From assembly GCA_964019165.1 (NCBI GenBank), contig OZ025281.1, positions 943,001 to 1,007,000 of the forward strand: a stretch of DNA of 64,000 nt, written 5' to 3'. This DNA is from Mastigias papua. Taxonomy: Eukaryota > Cnidaria > Scyphozoa > Rhizostomeae > Mastigiidae. Shown here one piece after another: positions 48,420-62,800 of this stretch (the first letter of the stretch is position 1; every line of letters starts with the position of its first letter). Made by a program: the position numbers and the translations under genes. The notes below the pieces were generated by a model. The model worked only from the letters and a program-made list of their open reading frames with translations, did no database searches and had not been told where the DNA came from.

Positions 48420-50690
48420 TCAATCAATTTGTAGCTTTTCTAATTTTTCTATTATTTTACTTGTCTTTTCTTGGTTTTCTTGTCTCAGCTTTTCAATTTC
48501 TTCCTCACTTGCAAGGAACCCACGTTTTGCTGGATCAGCAAATACTTTAAGCAAACGAATTGGTGGTCTTGCAGGTCTTGGAATTGGAGGAGAAAATTTA
48601 TCTGGTTCTAGATGAACTCTAAGTCCTAATTTATGGTAATAAACACATTTGATATTTCCGCCTTGTCTTTCTACTGCATTGATTGCACTTTCAGATGCTG
48701 CACTCACTTCTATATCAACTTTAGCTTGAAACCAATCTGCACCCTAAAATGAAATTTGCTAAGTAGGAACTAGCTATGTATAAAATGGTATTTGAGCAAA
48801 GTACATTCCATTCAGCGATGTAATTGATAATTGCTGGGGATAATGCAACTCCTAAGGGACTCTCAGCCTTTAAGACCATGAAAGGTCCTCCAGAGATTTT
48901 TGAAGGGGAGTTCTTACATGACTTGGCATAAAAAGTCACTTAGTGAGCGGATCTTCTCCAACTAACATGCTACTGTTTCTTTTCTCCCTTATTGATAAAA
49001 GCCCTTTCATTACTTTGTCAAGACATAGGACAACACTGTAAGTAATATCAGTTATGGAAGACAAGAAAAACAGCTTCATGATATGAAGAAGTAATAGAAA
49101 GGAATCAAATCCTACCATGCCAAGTAACTTTACTCCATCAACAATTTTCCCTGGGACAGCCCCAGACATCCTTAATACCCTCATTGTAATTGGTTCATTG
49201 GGATTGATTCTGCCACTGTCTATGAAATACTGCAATCTGTCTAAATTCAAGCTTGAATACTTCATACTATTTCTATAAAAGAGACACAAGAAAGGTATTT
49301 ATTCATATGAGGTGAGATAGAGGCTATAATGGCTCTGTGTAAGCTTGATGGTAGAGAGGCATACTGCAATAAAAAGCATTTAGGTCAGAGGCATACTAAA
49401 TGGTCACATATAAACTATGACCATAAAAATCAAGGGAAAAAGATCCAAGAAGGAAATGAGAACATTGAGAAGGATGAACCTCAAAAAACTTCAAAATACG
49501 TCTAAAAGTGCTAGAAATATCTAGTATGTTCAAAATTGAGCTAGATCATATACGTCTATAGTACAGTACCATCCACTATCTGGCATACTAGAACAACTAT
49601 TTAAAAGGGGGTCAGATAATTCAAAAAGGTTGGTTAAGCAAACTTACCCAGTTGCATTTCATACACAAGAAAATAGCTAAGATCATTTGATAGTGTCCTT
49701 ATACTACATAAGTAAAATTGTCATTGTTATATTCTTTAAAATTATATTAAGATATAGAAAACAGCAGCCTAAAAAAGGCATATCCTATTTGAATAATTTG
49801 CAACATAACACAATAACATAAAGTCTGGCTGCACATGCAGTCCAAATCTATAACCACAATATTTATATAAATAATAATAATATGAAATGACTTGAATAGC
49901 AAACAGCAAGATTCTATATTTGTACATGGATGATAACGCTTCAATTAAAATCAAGTTTTAGCACCAGGGCCATGGCTGGATAATCAAGGGACAGTTAATC
50001 AGGATACAGTTAATCAAAGAAGTACCGTAAATCTGAACTCACACTTGTGTCTTTCTTAGGCCATGTTTTGGGAAAAGTCTGTAAAAAGGTGTTTGACCTC
50101 CTTCAAATTGAAAATATGTCTTAGTTCCACGCTGACCTTGTCCCTTGTGTCCTCTTCCAGAGGTTTTGCCTCTCTTAGACCCAGGTCCTCTTCCTCTCCG
50201 TCTTTTCTAAATCCAGACGAACAAATAAACCAGAAGTTGCATGAATGACAATACTAAATAATGCTAAATTACATGACGATGATCAATTGATACCTTTCCA
50301 ATCTAGAACTGGATGGGGGAGGCCATACTACAGAGCTTCGACTTTTCTATGAGATCTCAAGTGCACCATCGAACCTGCAGATTGGCCGTGCCCGAATCTA
50401 TATTCACCATTAAACCCTAGAGCAACTTTTATTACAAAGCATGTAATTGTGTATTATAAAGCTACTTTAAATCAATAACAAAACAAAGCTAGCAAAAGAT
50501 GGAGTCTAAGCTACTGTATATACCACTCCTACTAATATTGACTTTTCCACAACAGCAATCCCGGGCTCTGAAACTAAATCTTTCTTACCGCCTTTTTTGC
50601 ACCAGGAAGATCCTTAATATTAAAGCTTGCGACACGTGGAAGATCTTTTAGCGCACTGAGATTTCGCTGAATGTGGCAGTTGGAAGCCAT
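48420..50690 (-). CDS. mrpl15: Mitochondrial ribosomal protein L15 (4 exons, 248 aa)
   Basis: A protein of the large mitoribosomal subunit. Exons 50690-50589, 50206-50043, 49272-49116 and 48743-48420 (TGA); 747 nt closes in frame. It starts [20 protein letters not shown], with a basic leader. Exon 2 carries the uL15 signature: the Arg/Lys/Gly-rich [20 protein letters not shown], then KGQGQRGT and [16 protein letters not shown]. Next come [22 protein letters not shown] and [19 protein letters not shown]. The end is [19 protein letters not shown] and a Lys/Glu helix. The order LPRV, RGHKG-x-x-[20 protein letters not shown] and DPAKRGFL is as in animal MRPL15, but the protein is shorter than the ~296-aa human one. 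At the exon-2 donor I use GT/GTGAGT rather than the overlapping GTGTGAG two bases upstream, because only it keeps frame. AAAGATGGCTTCC at the start codon resembles a YY1 site. Confidence 0.95.
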
Positions 50691-50944
50691 CTTTGCTTGC
50701 TTTAGGAAGGAACAGAAGCGAGGTTGATCACATCTTGCAAATTGAGGCTGCAGCAGAAACGAGTCTGGTAGTTTTTTCAAAGGGTGTGGCTGACCAACAG
50801 AAGCAGTTAGGAAGTATTTGAAAACAGCTTGTTGTTGTACAATTTTAACCCTGATTTTTGGGAAACAAGATTAAGGACCTGTACAACGAGTGTAAAACTG
50901 GGAATGCTGATGACTTTGTCTGTGACTTAGGTAGCAACTAGTAC

Positions 50945-51300
50945 ATTTTCAAACCGTTGCACATTTCCAAAACGCTCTGTTTTCAAAACGCTCCGTTTTC
51001 ATTATAGCACTATCGTCCACACTTGAAAACGGATAAAAAGATCTGCGTCCATACTACAAAATTTTTCATCTTTGTCGACCTGTTTTCCGTCTCTTTCAGA
51101 ACACTAATATGACCCTGAGTGCTTTGGTGTGAACTTAATCAGATGAGCATTGCAGAATAATGCTGTTTTCGAACAGCGCTATCACAAAGCTCCGTTTTCG
51201 AACAGCGTTTTCAAAACGATTCGTTTACAAAAAGCTCCGTTTTCAACGGTATTTGTCCGGACGGAAGGCAAAAACGCATCTAAACGCGTGCGGTTTCACC
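50945..51300. mobile_element. MITE-like repeat rich in AAAACGCTCCGTTTTC motifs
   Basis: Direct and inverted copies of CAAAACGCTCCGTTTTC and GTTTTCGAACAGCG occur at both ends (near 50970-51001 and 51163-51245). Near the right side is GTCCGGACGGAAGGCAAAAA. Short GAAAACGG-type ends with CGTCC internal text are common in hAT-related MITEs. Borders are approximate and no target duplication was established. Confidence 0.5.
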
Positions 51301-52839
51301 GAATTCATTTGATTGTGGTCAAGAAAACCTAGTACATCTTCCACTGCATTTCTTCTTGTGTTTCTTAAGGATATTAACTAAATTCCACAAAATTATCTCC
51401 GTGAAATACTAGGGAACAGTTGTGTAAGTATTGGGCACTAAAGCATTTGATAAGCTGAAAATGCCTCGAAATGCCTTGCAGGTCATATGCCATTTTGTGA
51501 TTGTAGCCCAAAAATGATAGACTTGACTACATTGAGTGAGACCGAATGTATAACACATAGCCCAGTAAGAAAACGCATAAAGAATGAAGAAAACTGAATT
51601 ATGTGCATAAGCAATGCGGGTTACTGGAGAAAAAACAACAGTAATGACGAAGAATAGTCCCGAAGAGAAGGAAAAATTACAACAAATGTAAGAAGTATCC
51701 GGTAACAGTCAAATGAACTGGCCTAAAATGCTAGCGAAATGTATATGAATAAGTCTTATACTAAAGTAGCAAACTTACAAATTTGAACACAAACTAAATG
51801 CAAGCAACATAGATTAATAAATGCATACACAACTTGTAGTCTATGAGTCCTCGTAGCCATAAATTACCTGCTATAAGGGTTGGCCTAACACAGCACGAGT
51901 GCCTCCCCAAACCTAAGAAAACTGCTACCATGCCTGTCAGCCAAACTCATGTAGAAACGAATGGAACCTCTGCTAAAAAGGGGATGCAACGCCTTTTATA
52001 GTTGCGTGAAGCGCACGAGAAAATGAATAGCATGCACAAAGGTGAAAAAAAGCTATAGTAAGTAGCACTAACGATTACACAAGAGAATACAGGGAAAACA
52101 AACTAATATTTTGAATGAAAGTAAAGTAGTTATTGGCACTAACAGTTACAAATTTTCCAATGATGATTTATGTCCTGAATTTAGAACTAATTCACTTGCA
52201 AATTAGGTCTACTTTGAATGTTTCTTTCTATGTTAAGAGGAATCGTCATGGTAGTGAACTGCACGAACAGAATGGAAAACCCAGGTCTCTCTATGGAAAA
52301 TAATACTGGTCTCCATAAAGCCATGATTTAGCGCGCTTATTGGTCGGCACTTGTGCCATTGGTAACTGAAGGTTATCTCCCATTGGATGATAGATACAAG
52401 TTAATTAATATGTTACGAAAGGCATACTGCATACTGTTTGTAAACTGGACATACTGTAGTTGATAATTTTGTTGTCGACGCGTTGTGCAGATTCAACTTA
52501 TTTTATACCACAAAAAAGTCACAAAACGAAACAATTGGCTTTAAAATGCACAGTTATATTGTATATTTCATTATATATTTCGCACTGAACAAAACTATAA
52601 TTGCTTTGTGCTTTTGTAGCATCATAAGTATGTCTCGGGTGTTTTCGTTTACTAGTGTCACAGAATGTCCTAATGTGTCTTAGGTGTTTATACCTCTTGC
52701 CAGTAGTTAGATTTGTCAAGATCATTGATAGATTCAAGTTTGATGATATTATGCACAATTATTATATTGTAAGGTTGGTGGATAGAAAGCTATATATAAC
52801 CAAAGTAAATAAAATCCTACACTGTACATTAGACCGTGT

Positions 52840-53010
52840 ATGGACAAAAGAGAAAGAGGTAGACCAAAGACCAGGTATAGCGATAGCATTCGAGAATTTT
52901 GTGAGAATCGGAGCTTTGTTGATTTATATCGACTAGCACAGAATAGGCAAGCATGGAGAGCCGCGGCTGTTCAGCTAAATGAACTTCCCATTCAATAATG
53001 ATGATGATTC
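52840..53010 (+). mobile_element. LINE ORF2 3' tail fragment
   Basis: From 52840 to TAA 52996-52998 the frame reads MDKRERGRPKTRYSDSIREF and continues to RLAQNRQAWRAAAVQLNELP. The RERGRPKTR...I...A..R..WR pattern is the conserved last 50 residues of many RTE/jockey-type non-LTR retrotransposons. It is followed by ATGATGATGATT, like the short tandem 3' tails of RTE elements. The rest of the element is absent (5' truncation). Confidence 0.7.
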
Positions 53011-53875
53011 TTGAATTTTGACTTCATGCATTTTGACATCAGGTGTAGGTAATGATCCCAATACATTGAGCGTGTTTTTTGCAAAGCAAGCTTATTTCCA
53101 TGCTAAAAAGACACAATGCATTAAAGCCTGTCGAAAGAGCAAAGTAATTAATACAAGAAGGCAACTAAAGAAAATATGGTACACGCTCCTTGCAGGCATA
53201 ACTCTATACTCCTCAAAGGCTTTTGCCGAAAGCGGACTCTATACAGACTACATCTTAACCACAATAGGTCTTAGTCTGTAGTAAACTGTGATTCAATACT
53301 GCTAGCAACACTTCTTTCGATTAATGTTCCCCAAAAGAGTATATTATTCTTATCGTCCTTTTGTCGGCTTCTATTAAACGATGAATGCACTAACGATGAC
53401 ATACCGTGCCTGTTCTATATCTAATCTGGTGTTATAGTTTTGGTAAACATCTCTCTTACTTTTGCTGGGTATTTAAGGTTTATTTTTGCTAATGATATAC
53501 GCGAAAGCGGTAGAAATAGCTTGTTATGGACAACATAGTTGGCCTATCACTTTGTATCGACATTCTAGAGTAATGTCTCTTCAAATAACGCTTCTTTCAA
53601 TCAGTCCCGTTCAGTTCATCAAATAGTGTGTGCTAAAAGGCTCCAAGATAAGTAGCTCAATTAGAGCAAACGTTCCTCTGGGTTGTTGACATCCAACGGT
53701 TAATTGGAGCGACAGGTGTTTCTCAAATGGTCTGTAAATTTGAAAATTGCCGCCCTTTGTCGCCAATTATTATGCAAATTAAGATAACAATCGACAGCAC
53801 ACGCCAGCGATCCACCAGCAAGCGGTTACTTGCTTTCACTTATATGGCCGCTGGAAAAGGAGCTCCGAGGGCATC

Positions 53876-56800
53876 ATGTCTCAACATTTATCAGGTTTTA
53901 GTTAACAGTTATTTATTTCCTTGTTCTTACGTTAACAATTTTGCTGTAGAGTTAGTACTAGCAAATTATTTGGACATCTGCACACACCGGAAAATGTTTG
54001 ATCGTTGCTGAGAGCAGGTTGAATTGTGTTCGCATTTCCCTTCGAGCGAGATTCCGTAGTGATTGTCATGTTATAGTTAGGCACACACACACACACACCA
54101 CTATTTCCAGATCAAAAGGAACCGAAATGCTAGTTAGGCAAAGGAAAAGCCTTTTTGTCTACAATTTATTTATTTTTTTTGGTAATTCGGCAGATGTAGC
54201 TGCTACCTTAATATGGAATAGTTAAGCAGGGCTTTTAGTAACCCGCATACGTTTGCAAACTGTGGCCTAACCTAAAGGACACATCATCATATTTGCAAGT
54301 AATGGAGAGATGTATGGGCTTTGATTCTTGTTTCACACTCAAAACATGTAGCCTCATAGAATACGATGAGATTTTGATTCAAATAAATTTGCACAGCCTT
54401 TCTCAGTTGCAAAACCTTATAAAATCTCACGACCACTTCCAACCAATTTTTTGACTTCATACCAAAAGAAAGAAACGGCAGTCCAGTGATCAGAATGTCC
54501 ACGAACTGCTATGCATCTAGGCCAATAGAGATCTCTTCACTTTAAGATGTTTAGTCTTACAATATTTAGACGTCAATATCTTTTAAACTGTGCGGAACTG
54601 TGATGTATGGCACTCAACTGAGAGTGATAGGTGTAATGCAAATAACGCTGAACTATAGTAAACTCTAGAATTTTATTTCCTCAATAGATTTGCCTCCCTG
54701 AGACAGATTGGTAGTGAGTGGTCTTTCAGGAACATACTCATTGTCATTAACACCTAACAAATGTATGAAATATTGACTTCTTTAGGGAAAATTGACAAAG
54801 ATGAAAAAGGCTCAATTTCTCATGGAGATTATAGTTCTTCCCAACCAAAGGTATTTCACATCTCCTGTAAAATTTTGTAAATTGTACGTACATTTTTTTT
54901 GCTTACATGAGGATTAAAAAATGATTAGGAACTTAAATGAGTTGTTTCTTGAGACAGTTTAAATTGCATTAAGATAGATGCAGAAAAATCTTTGCTAATC
55001 ATTGATGATTTCTGGTCAGACACCCTTCAAACCACATTTGTTAGGTACATCCATATTTCTCATATGTTTGTGATAGTGTCTGTAATTGAACCCCAGACCT
55101 TGATGAATCTACAAGTACAGTTTTTATTGTCAGGCCTAAGGTACACAAATATTGCTTGCATTGTACACTCAAGTGGACACATGCCTGGCATTCAAGAACG
55201 TTGTATTATATGGGAAAATGTTTAATATTGCTCATGGGTGTAGCATGAAAAAATAATGGAGTGCTAATATCATAGAGGCCAATCGGTTATGAGAAAGTGG
55301 GCATGGTTTGTGCTTAATTGGATGGAAACATTAAGTGTTAATTGAAACATTTCTTCTATACAATTAGTTAGATTGCAAATTATCGGAATCCACATGCCAT
55401 GAAAAATGCCTTTTCTACATTGTACACAGAAAAGTCAATATGTCCCCCAAAATATGTGCTGAATGGGTAAACTACCCCACACCCCAATGCTGCACATCTG
55501 TGTGTTGCTTTATATGTTCAGGAATCCATTTCTGCTACTTATTTGAAAACTATTATTTATAATTTATAAAAAGTGGTATTACTGGATTTTGAGACTTTCA
55601 TAACACTCTCTTCCAAGATGGTTTAAAATCAATACATGATTTTCATATATTTTCAACTTTATTTCTTTAGCTGGACACTGTGGAGACTACACCAGCACAG
55701 ACATTCTCTGGGAATGTCATCACACAAGCAATTAACTGTGACCCCAATCCTTTAGAAGTAACATCATCTGGGGAGATGCTACCTGAAACTTACCAGTCTT
55801 CGCTCCCCTTAATTCTGTCCGCAGATACAGGTGATCAAGCGAGCGCTGCAAAGTCACCTCGTTTGTCAATACCATTGTCAGCACTGACAGGTATGACTCC
55901 ACCGAATCAAGTGTCTTTGGCCAACGCTGTTATAGATCTTCAGCAATTACAAGCTTTTCTTATGACACTGCAACCTCAGTTGAACCAGACTTCAGGAGCC
56001 AACTTCGAATCGTCTTCATCTGCGGATGATGCGGCAACTCTCACGACTTATCCGGGTGCTCTGCCATGTAGTATCGAAGGAGAAGCAACTGGAGAAAGCG
56101 AATCATCTGCTTCAGTGTCGACAGGATTAATGACCATAAACGACTCTTTTACCAGCCGCCCCCTTGAATCTTTCGACCCACTTGGAAAGGCGAATGAAGA
56201 AATTGTGCTATCTCCGCGTGAGTTATTTGGTTACCTAATGTTTTCCTTGCAATTTCTACCCATTTGCAATTACGTCTTCATCTTCCAACAATCTCTAAGC
56301 CTTAGCATCTGGAACAGTGGGGGATTAAGGGGGAGGGGAGGGGGGCTAAGGATTACTCTAGGAATTACAATATGGATTGGAATCAAAAGGAGCAAAGTGT
56401 CTTCAAACTTTAGACATTCCCAGAAGCTGTCTACGAAGAATGGAAAGAAATACCTCCAGCTAAAACTAGGTATGGTTTCACTCGGCAGCTGTAGTGATTA
56501 CCGATAGGGAAAAATCTTCTGCAGCCTATTTTGCAATATTCAGCTATATGCCATTAATGTTCCCCTCTCACTGAAAAATTACCAGAAATCTTCCGCTACT
56601 TTGGAATTAAACTTTTTCTGGAACGATAGTTTTCATTTGATTTGATTTTGTTTGATTCCTTTTGATTCAATTTGATTTCATTTGATTGGATCTGACTTCA
56701 TTTGATTTCAGAAACAAATGAAAAGTTACAGGCAGAGATGATTGCAGTTCAAGTTCTCTCGCAAACTGTCTCTTCAACGGCAATGAACACTGCTGACTCT

Positions 56801-59800
56801 ACAGAGACTGCAAACATCGTCAAGACATCTATTGAGACGACAGACGTAGTCAATCTCCTGCAAGAACAATTATCAGCTGGAACACCGATGTATTCGTTAC
56901 AAATAAGTGGGCAGACGATCCCTTTGACGACGATTCAGCTGCCACTGTTGCAGCAAACCGAGCAACATCAGGTGGTAGCTACCTCTTCCGAAACGCCTGT
57001 GCTTGAGCAGCTAGCTGGCGATATGTCACAAAGTATCTCAACGTTGGGTGTTCCCAGCAATCAGTTAGAATTGACATGTACTCCAGAGAAGGACAGGGCT
57101 TCGTATGGGGAAGGTATAAGCCAGTGTTTAGTAATTCTTTTTAGGAAACTGTTTTGTTATAATTATCTTTAGTTGTTATTTCTTTTAATGATAGTTATCA
57201 TAGGCACCATAACAAAATCATCTTCATTCAAAATCACCATTTTCAACTTCACCATCTTTAATCATCATCATCATCATCATCATCATAATTTTCATCATAA
57301 TCATCATAAACATTGTCTCAGACTTATTTCGTATCTCTTCCTTATTAAGACCTTCATAGCAATGGAAAAGACAAATTCACGTGCGAAATATGTGGCAAAG
57401 TATACATGCGAGCTTGGTCCTACTATGGACATATGAGGGAACATGCAGCCGGTGATAAACAACATACTTGCGAAGTTTGTAACAAACAATTTCAAAATGT
57501 GAATAACCTGAAACAGCACATGCTTATCCATACGGGTAGGTATTTCTTAAAGAATTCAATTAACTTCGGCATCTGCCATGTCATGGAAATCAGGGACATG
57601 TAAAGGAAATCATTCGAAGACCAGAAATTGAAGAGTTTTAGAAAGACTTTTCTGGGTGGCCATCCATTGTGGTGTGCTGTAAAATGTGATTTAGACTGTG
57701 TTTGGTTCTCTTCATAGTTCATGGCTGTCTACATCAGAGGCCTACAGATTTAGTCACATTCAAAAGCTCCTGTACGTCAAGCAGGAAATGCATAAATTAT
57801 CAAGGGAATGTTGGGGAACAAACAGCGAAATCCACCTGGTTGATTTAGCACACACTCTGTTAACGTAATTAAATTCAGTGTAGCGAAATGGAATTTATGA
57901 TAATTTCACTTGGCATAGCATGATTGGTACTCAATTAGGTGTCCCATTTTACTAGCGACCTACCCTTGTTCCGCTCGAAACGTTTACACTGAAAGATTTT
58001 AAGTGAATTATTCTTTTCTTGTATTCTTCACAATCTTTAATCATTTGATTTTGAGGAGTATGCAAGGTCCTTTAATAGATGTTGGGCAACCAAAATTTCA
58101 GAACAGTATTGTTGACACTCTTTCCATTATAGCCTAGGTTTAGCCTTGAATTTTGGAGATTGGCCTCTTCTCTGTTGAGATTGGGCATTGCGAGGATCCT
58201 TTGGTATGGTAATCGTTTAGACTCTATGAAGAACTTTGGTTCATCCTGTTTTCATGTACATTTCCAAACTTTCAAAAGTGTCATTTTTATGGACATTCTA
58301 CATATTCGTTCTTATTTTACTTCTAATTTTTGCCTTTTAGGTTTGAAACCGTTCAAATGTGATTTATGCGAGAAGGCATTTAGCAATGCGAGTTCTTTGC
58401 GAATTCACGCACTTTCGCATTCGGAAATGAAGCCTTATGTCTGCGACGTGGAGGGGTGTGATAAAGGTTTCAGCAACCCTAGCTCTTTAAGGTATATCAT
58501 ACATTCAGCTTCACATCACCACGTGTTTCTTTATTGATTTTACGTCCACTCGATCCAATATCATAATAGCTGGACTACCGTAGACCTTCTTCGTTTACTG
58601 CTAGTCCTGCTGTCATACCCCGTCTTATCCTTTTTGTACCCATCCCTGATTTACCATAGTCTCTGTCTTCCTGCCCATTTCTGTGCTGCTCTCCTTCGAA
58701 CCACTCTTTGTCGATTTGCTTTCCCAGTCCTGCCCAAATTCTTTCATATTGCCATATCCAGTCAATTTCTTCCTTTTTTTGTTCTGTTCTGTCCTGTCCT
58801 GTTTTGATCTGTCTTCCCTGGCTTGTTTCATCTTCTTCTCTGCTACTTTGCTCTATTTTTCCCTGCCATGTTCCGTGTTACCTTTTATTTTCCTTCTCTA
58901 CCCTATCCAAATTGCAGTGTCTGTTTTCTGATAATTCTGTCCAACTCCATGGTCTCCCACTCTTTTTTTGCCCTATTTTTGCCTTGGCCTGCGTTCGCTT
59001 CTATTGCTGTATCTTTGTAATGTAGTAATTCAAGTCCTTTGTCGAGCTGCATTTGATCCATTCCTTCCTACCCTGCCTTATTTAATGCTGCCTCATCGTT
59101 TTTGCAGTCTACTGTCAGTTCGCTTCTTATCTTACCCTGCTCAGTTATATTCTACCCTGTCCTGTGTTGTCTTGCCTAATATAACCATTACCCGTCCTAA
59201 AGTCTACAATTTATAAACATTATAGTCTTCTTTATTTCCATAGTTGTTCATTATACTTACTTTAATCCTAGAGTTCACCAAAGAGTACATCAGACAGAAA
59301 AACCTTACAAGTGTTCAGTCCCTGGTTGTACATTAGCATTCAAAACCTCGTCTGAACTGTCAAGGCATTCGTTTCGCCACTCTGGTGCTAAACCCCATAA
59401 GTGTGATACGTGTGGAAAGTCATTTGTCCGTTATGATGATTTAAAAAGGCACTTCTTCATCCATACAGGTAAAGTCTCTTACAACACAATCTGTTTGTTA
59501 TGAATTTGCAATCTATTGCTGGTTTTGGCGGAATCTGATGGTATGTCTATGGAGGTGCATCCACGAGAAGGGACGGTGGCTTAATCAGATTATTACCGTC
59601 CTCTGTTTGATTTGGCAGCGTTGAATGGTGGTTGGTCATCATGTTAACATTCTGGTGCACTTCAATAAACAAATAAGTCAAGCAATCAAGCAATCAATCA
59701 GTCAGTCATCCATTTTATCAACCATTTAATCATTTATCAGTTCTTTGATTTGGCAGCTCTTCATTAAAACTGGCTTGATCATGATAGGTCATGAGAGGTC

Positions 59801-62800
59801 CTGATAGATAGGTAATCTTAAGTTCCAAGTTTTCTCCCGGAAGGTACAAGATGGGTTGTACTTGATTGTATTTCTTAAAGTCCCCTCCCCCTATCTCCCA
59901 AGCTTTGCACTCAAAGCTACTGCTACATTTCAAAGTATTAACAGGCCCACACATAAATTCTTTTCTACCAGGTGTAAAGCAATTTAAGTGTGACCAATGC
60001 GATTTCGCATGCATCCAGTCATTCGATTTGGTAAAGCATAAATACACACATGGTGGTGAGAAACCATACAAATGTGAACATTGTGATAAGCAGTTTACCA
60101 GACCTGCACGACTCAGAGAACACCAAAGACAACACACCGGTGAAAAACCATACAAATGCGGTCTATGTCCGAAGGCTTTTACTCAAAGAACATCATTAAA
60201 GTCACATATAGTAAGTAGATGTTATTCAATGCCAGAATACCGTGAAGTATCTCAGTAGGGTATTGGTGATTGTATGAGAAAGGAAAAAAGCTTTTCAGCA
60301 TGCTTAAAGAATGTTCCCGCTTTTTCGTGCTCTAGACTTGAAAAAACAGTGATCTTGACTAGTAGTCATTTAGACATAGATATGTCTTAGTATTTGTGAA
60401 AAGATAAATTAGTAAATATATTTATGTTTGTACGTATGCTCTTCATGATGATGATGATTAATATAAATATATGTGTAAATATATGGATGTAAATATTTAT
60501 ATTTGCCTTTTATTCTCCTGATGAGTGAACAACACCGTTCACAGAACAGGCTTGTTAGAGTATATATTACATATCTTTATATATGATAGATATAAGTACA
60601 TGCATATTTATATTTATTTATATGTTTATACATATATTTAACCGATATTTTATACGTGTTTTCAGCACAATCAAATCTATCATGAAAATACAATCGAATG
60701 TAGGCTACTCGTCACTTTAGGCGATCATTGTTATATATTTATTTCATTTCTTCCCAACTCATATAATGTCTCATCCTCAGACATTGATGTTTCCCAAGAC
60801 GAGTAATTCAATCAGTTTTGTTGACACCTGGATTTTTATCTTGCATTGTGCTGAAACAGCTGGTCATAGAGCATCCCTTTTTGTCAAAGTATTTTCTATT
60901 AATATATTTGCTATCGTAATGAATAATTGAAGAAACAACTTGCATTTTACTGTCTTTTAGTTGAGTCATTCTGGGAGTAAACCCTTCAAGTGTCATTTGT
61001 GCTCAAAATCATACACTACGGCGACTGATCTCCGATCTCACATTAATAACCATACTGGGAAACGACCTTACAGTTGCTCAGTCTGTGGGAAAGAGTTCAT
61101 CTCATCGAAAACGCTAAAAAGACATGCTATTGTGCACACAGGTATTTCATTTTAAAACCCTATCCATTTAGTATGTCCTCGTTTTCTATCTGACGATTGT
61201 TGTGAAGCTGTAGAAAAAGAGATTTCGAGCTGGGGTTAAATATGTATCAATTGTATTTCCATGGCCTCTTTTGTGTGTAAGCCTCGGAGTTTTCTGTCAG
61301 CAAAGAGGAATAAGAAGTTTAGATTTCCGCTTTGTGCTTAGCTAGCCTGTCTGCTAGTTTCACCCATTATTTTCACATATATTGCATTTACATGTTGCTG
61401 TTATCCCACTGAATCTTTTCTTTAGCTCTTCTTGCTCCTTTTGTTGCCTAAATCAAGTTAATAATTCCTTATTATTCGGTGCTACCTGGACATTTTTGCA
61501 TTTTGTTCCCTATTTTTTGCTGAGTTAGATTACTCCGTACTGACTATATGCTATTTTGTTAGGTGAAAAGCCGTACGAGTGCGATAGATGCGACCGTCGA
61601 TTTGCTCGGGCAAGCGATCTTAAAGTGCACATGCCCGTTCACTCGGAGGATAAGCCTTACAAATGTGATAAATGTGAGAAAATGTTTACGCGGTTGAGCA
61701 CGCTGAAAGAGCACACGAGAATACATACAGGTACACGTGATATTTTTCCCATGTTATTTTTCTTAATACAGTTTACGAGATCATGAAAAATACCATACTT
61801 GTTTGTAAGAGCGCAGGGACTTTCTGTAAATTATGGTTTATGGGGTTTTTCTTTCAAGGGGCTGTTTTAACAGAATGGATATTTGCGAGAAGTAATAGGG
61901 TCTACCTCGTTGGGACTAAACAAATGCCTCTGTACTGAAAGAGGAAGATATGGGTCTTTGATGCATCTCTTCATTTCAGATATTCCATGTCAGTAGAAAG
62001 ATATGAAATTGATTACAATTAAGAAGCTTCAAATAGATCTATCAAATGTGGGTGAGGAGATCGAGGTAGAGGGAGGAAATCGAGGTAGACATCAAGTTGG
62101 GATAGAGTTTTGATCATAGCGTCTTTGCCTTTCTTTTTCCAGGTGATTTTCCATTCAAATGTGAATACTGTGAGAAAATCTTCAATCATCGTAGTCATTT
62201 GAACGTTCATATACGGACGCACACCGGGGAAAAACCATATAAATGTGATACATGCGGTAAAGAGTTTGCTCGTAAATCAAGCCTGCGGTATCACGCTCGT
62301 ATCCACCTCGATGGACCATCCAGGGAGTGCAGTAGCACTAGCAGTACTGTTAGAAGTAATCTTCTCGAAGTGGAACTTGAGGAGTATAGCTCAACAGGTT
62401 CGCTGGAAAGTCATGCGGTAGAAATCAATGTCATAAGCCCAGAGACCGGATTTCCCTCAGTAACTGAGGTATGCTTATCTCTATTGGTAGTCGATGTATA
62501 CATATTATTATTTGGTAAAGTATAGGCCTTTGCAGAAGTAATCCTGGACTTGGGAATGCGTGTTCGTGTATTCCTGAAATCGACAAGGCTCAAGACCAAT
62601 ATTTGATAGCAGTTGCAACTAGTGTCTGTTTAAGATAAGATTTAAGACTATGGCTGAATGCAGTACTGGCTGAATGAGATCTTGAAGAAAGAGGAATGCT
62701 ATTGGTAGTTATTTATTTGCACTCAGTTATTTATTTATTTATTTATTTACTTCTGTTATGAAGTAAGTTAAGAAAGCATCAGCTGTTGATATCGGTTGTT

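Larger units (their letters stand above)
50691..53875. other. Intergenic region upstream of MRPL15 and the zinc-finger gene
   Basis: Holds a MITE-like repeat (50945-51300) and a LINE tail (52840-53010). Several open frames of 60-90 codons lack domains or splice support. One at 53018-53281 ends in a signal-peptide-like stretch but has no other support. Confidence 0.45.

Noticed and set aside
53018..53281. Frame ending in a signal-peptide-like stretch (LLAGITLYSSKAFAES), suggestive of a bacterial secreted protein
   Set aside because: The upstream half is unrelated, there is no ribosome site or homologous remainder, and the flanks are ordinary host DNA; treated as chance.
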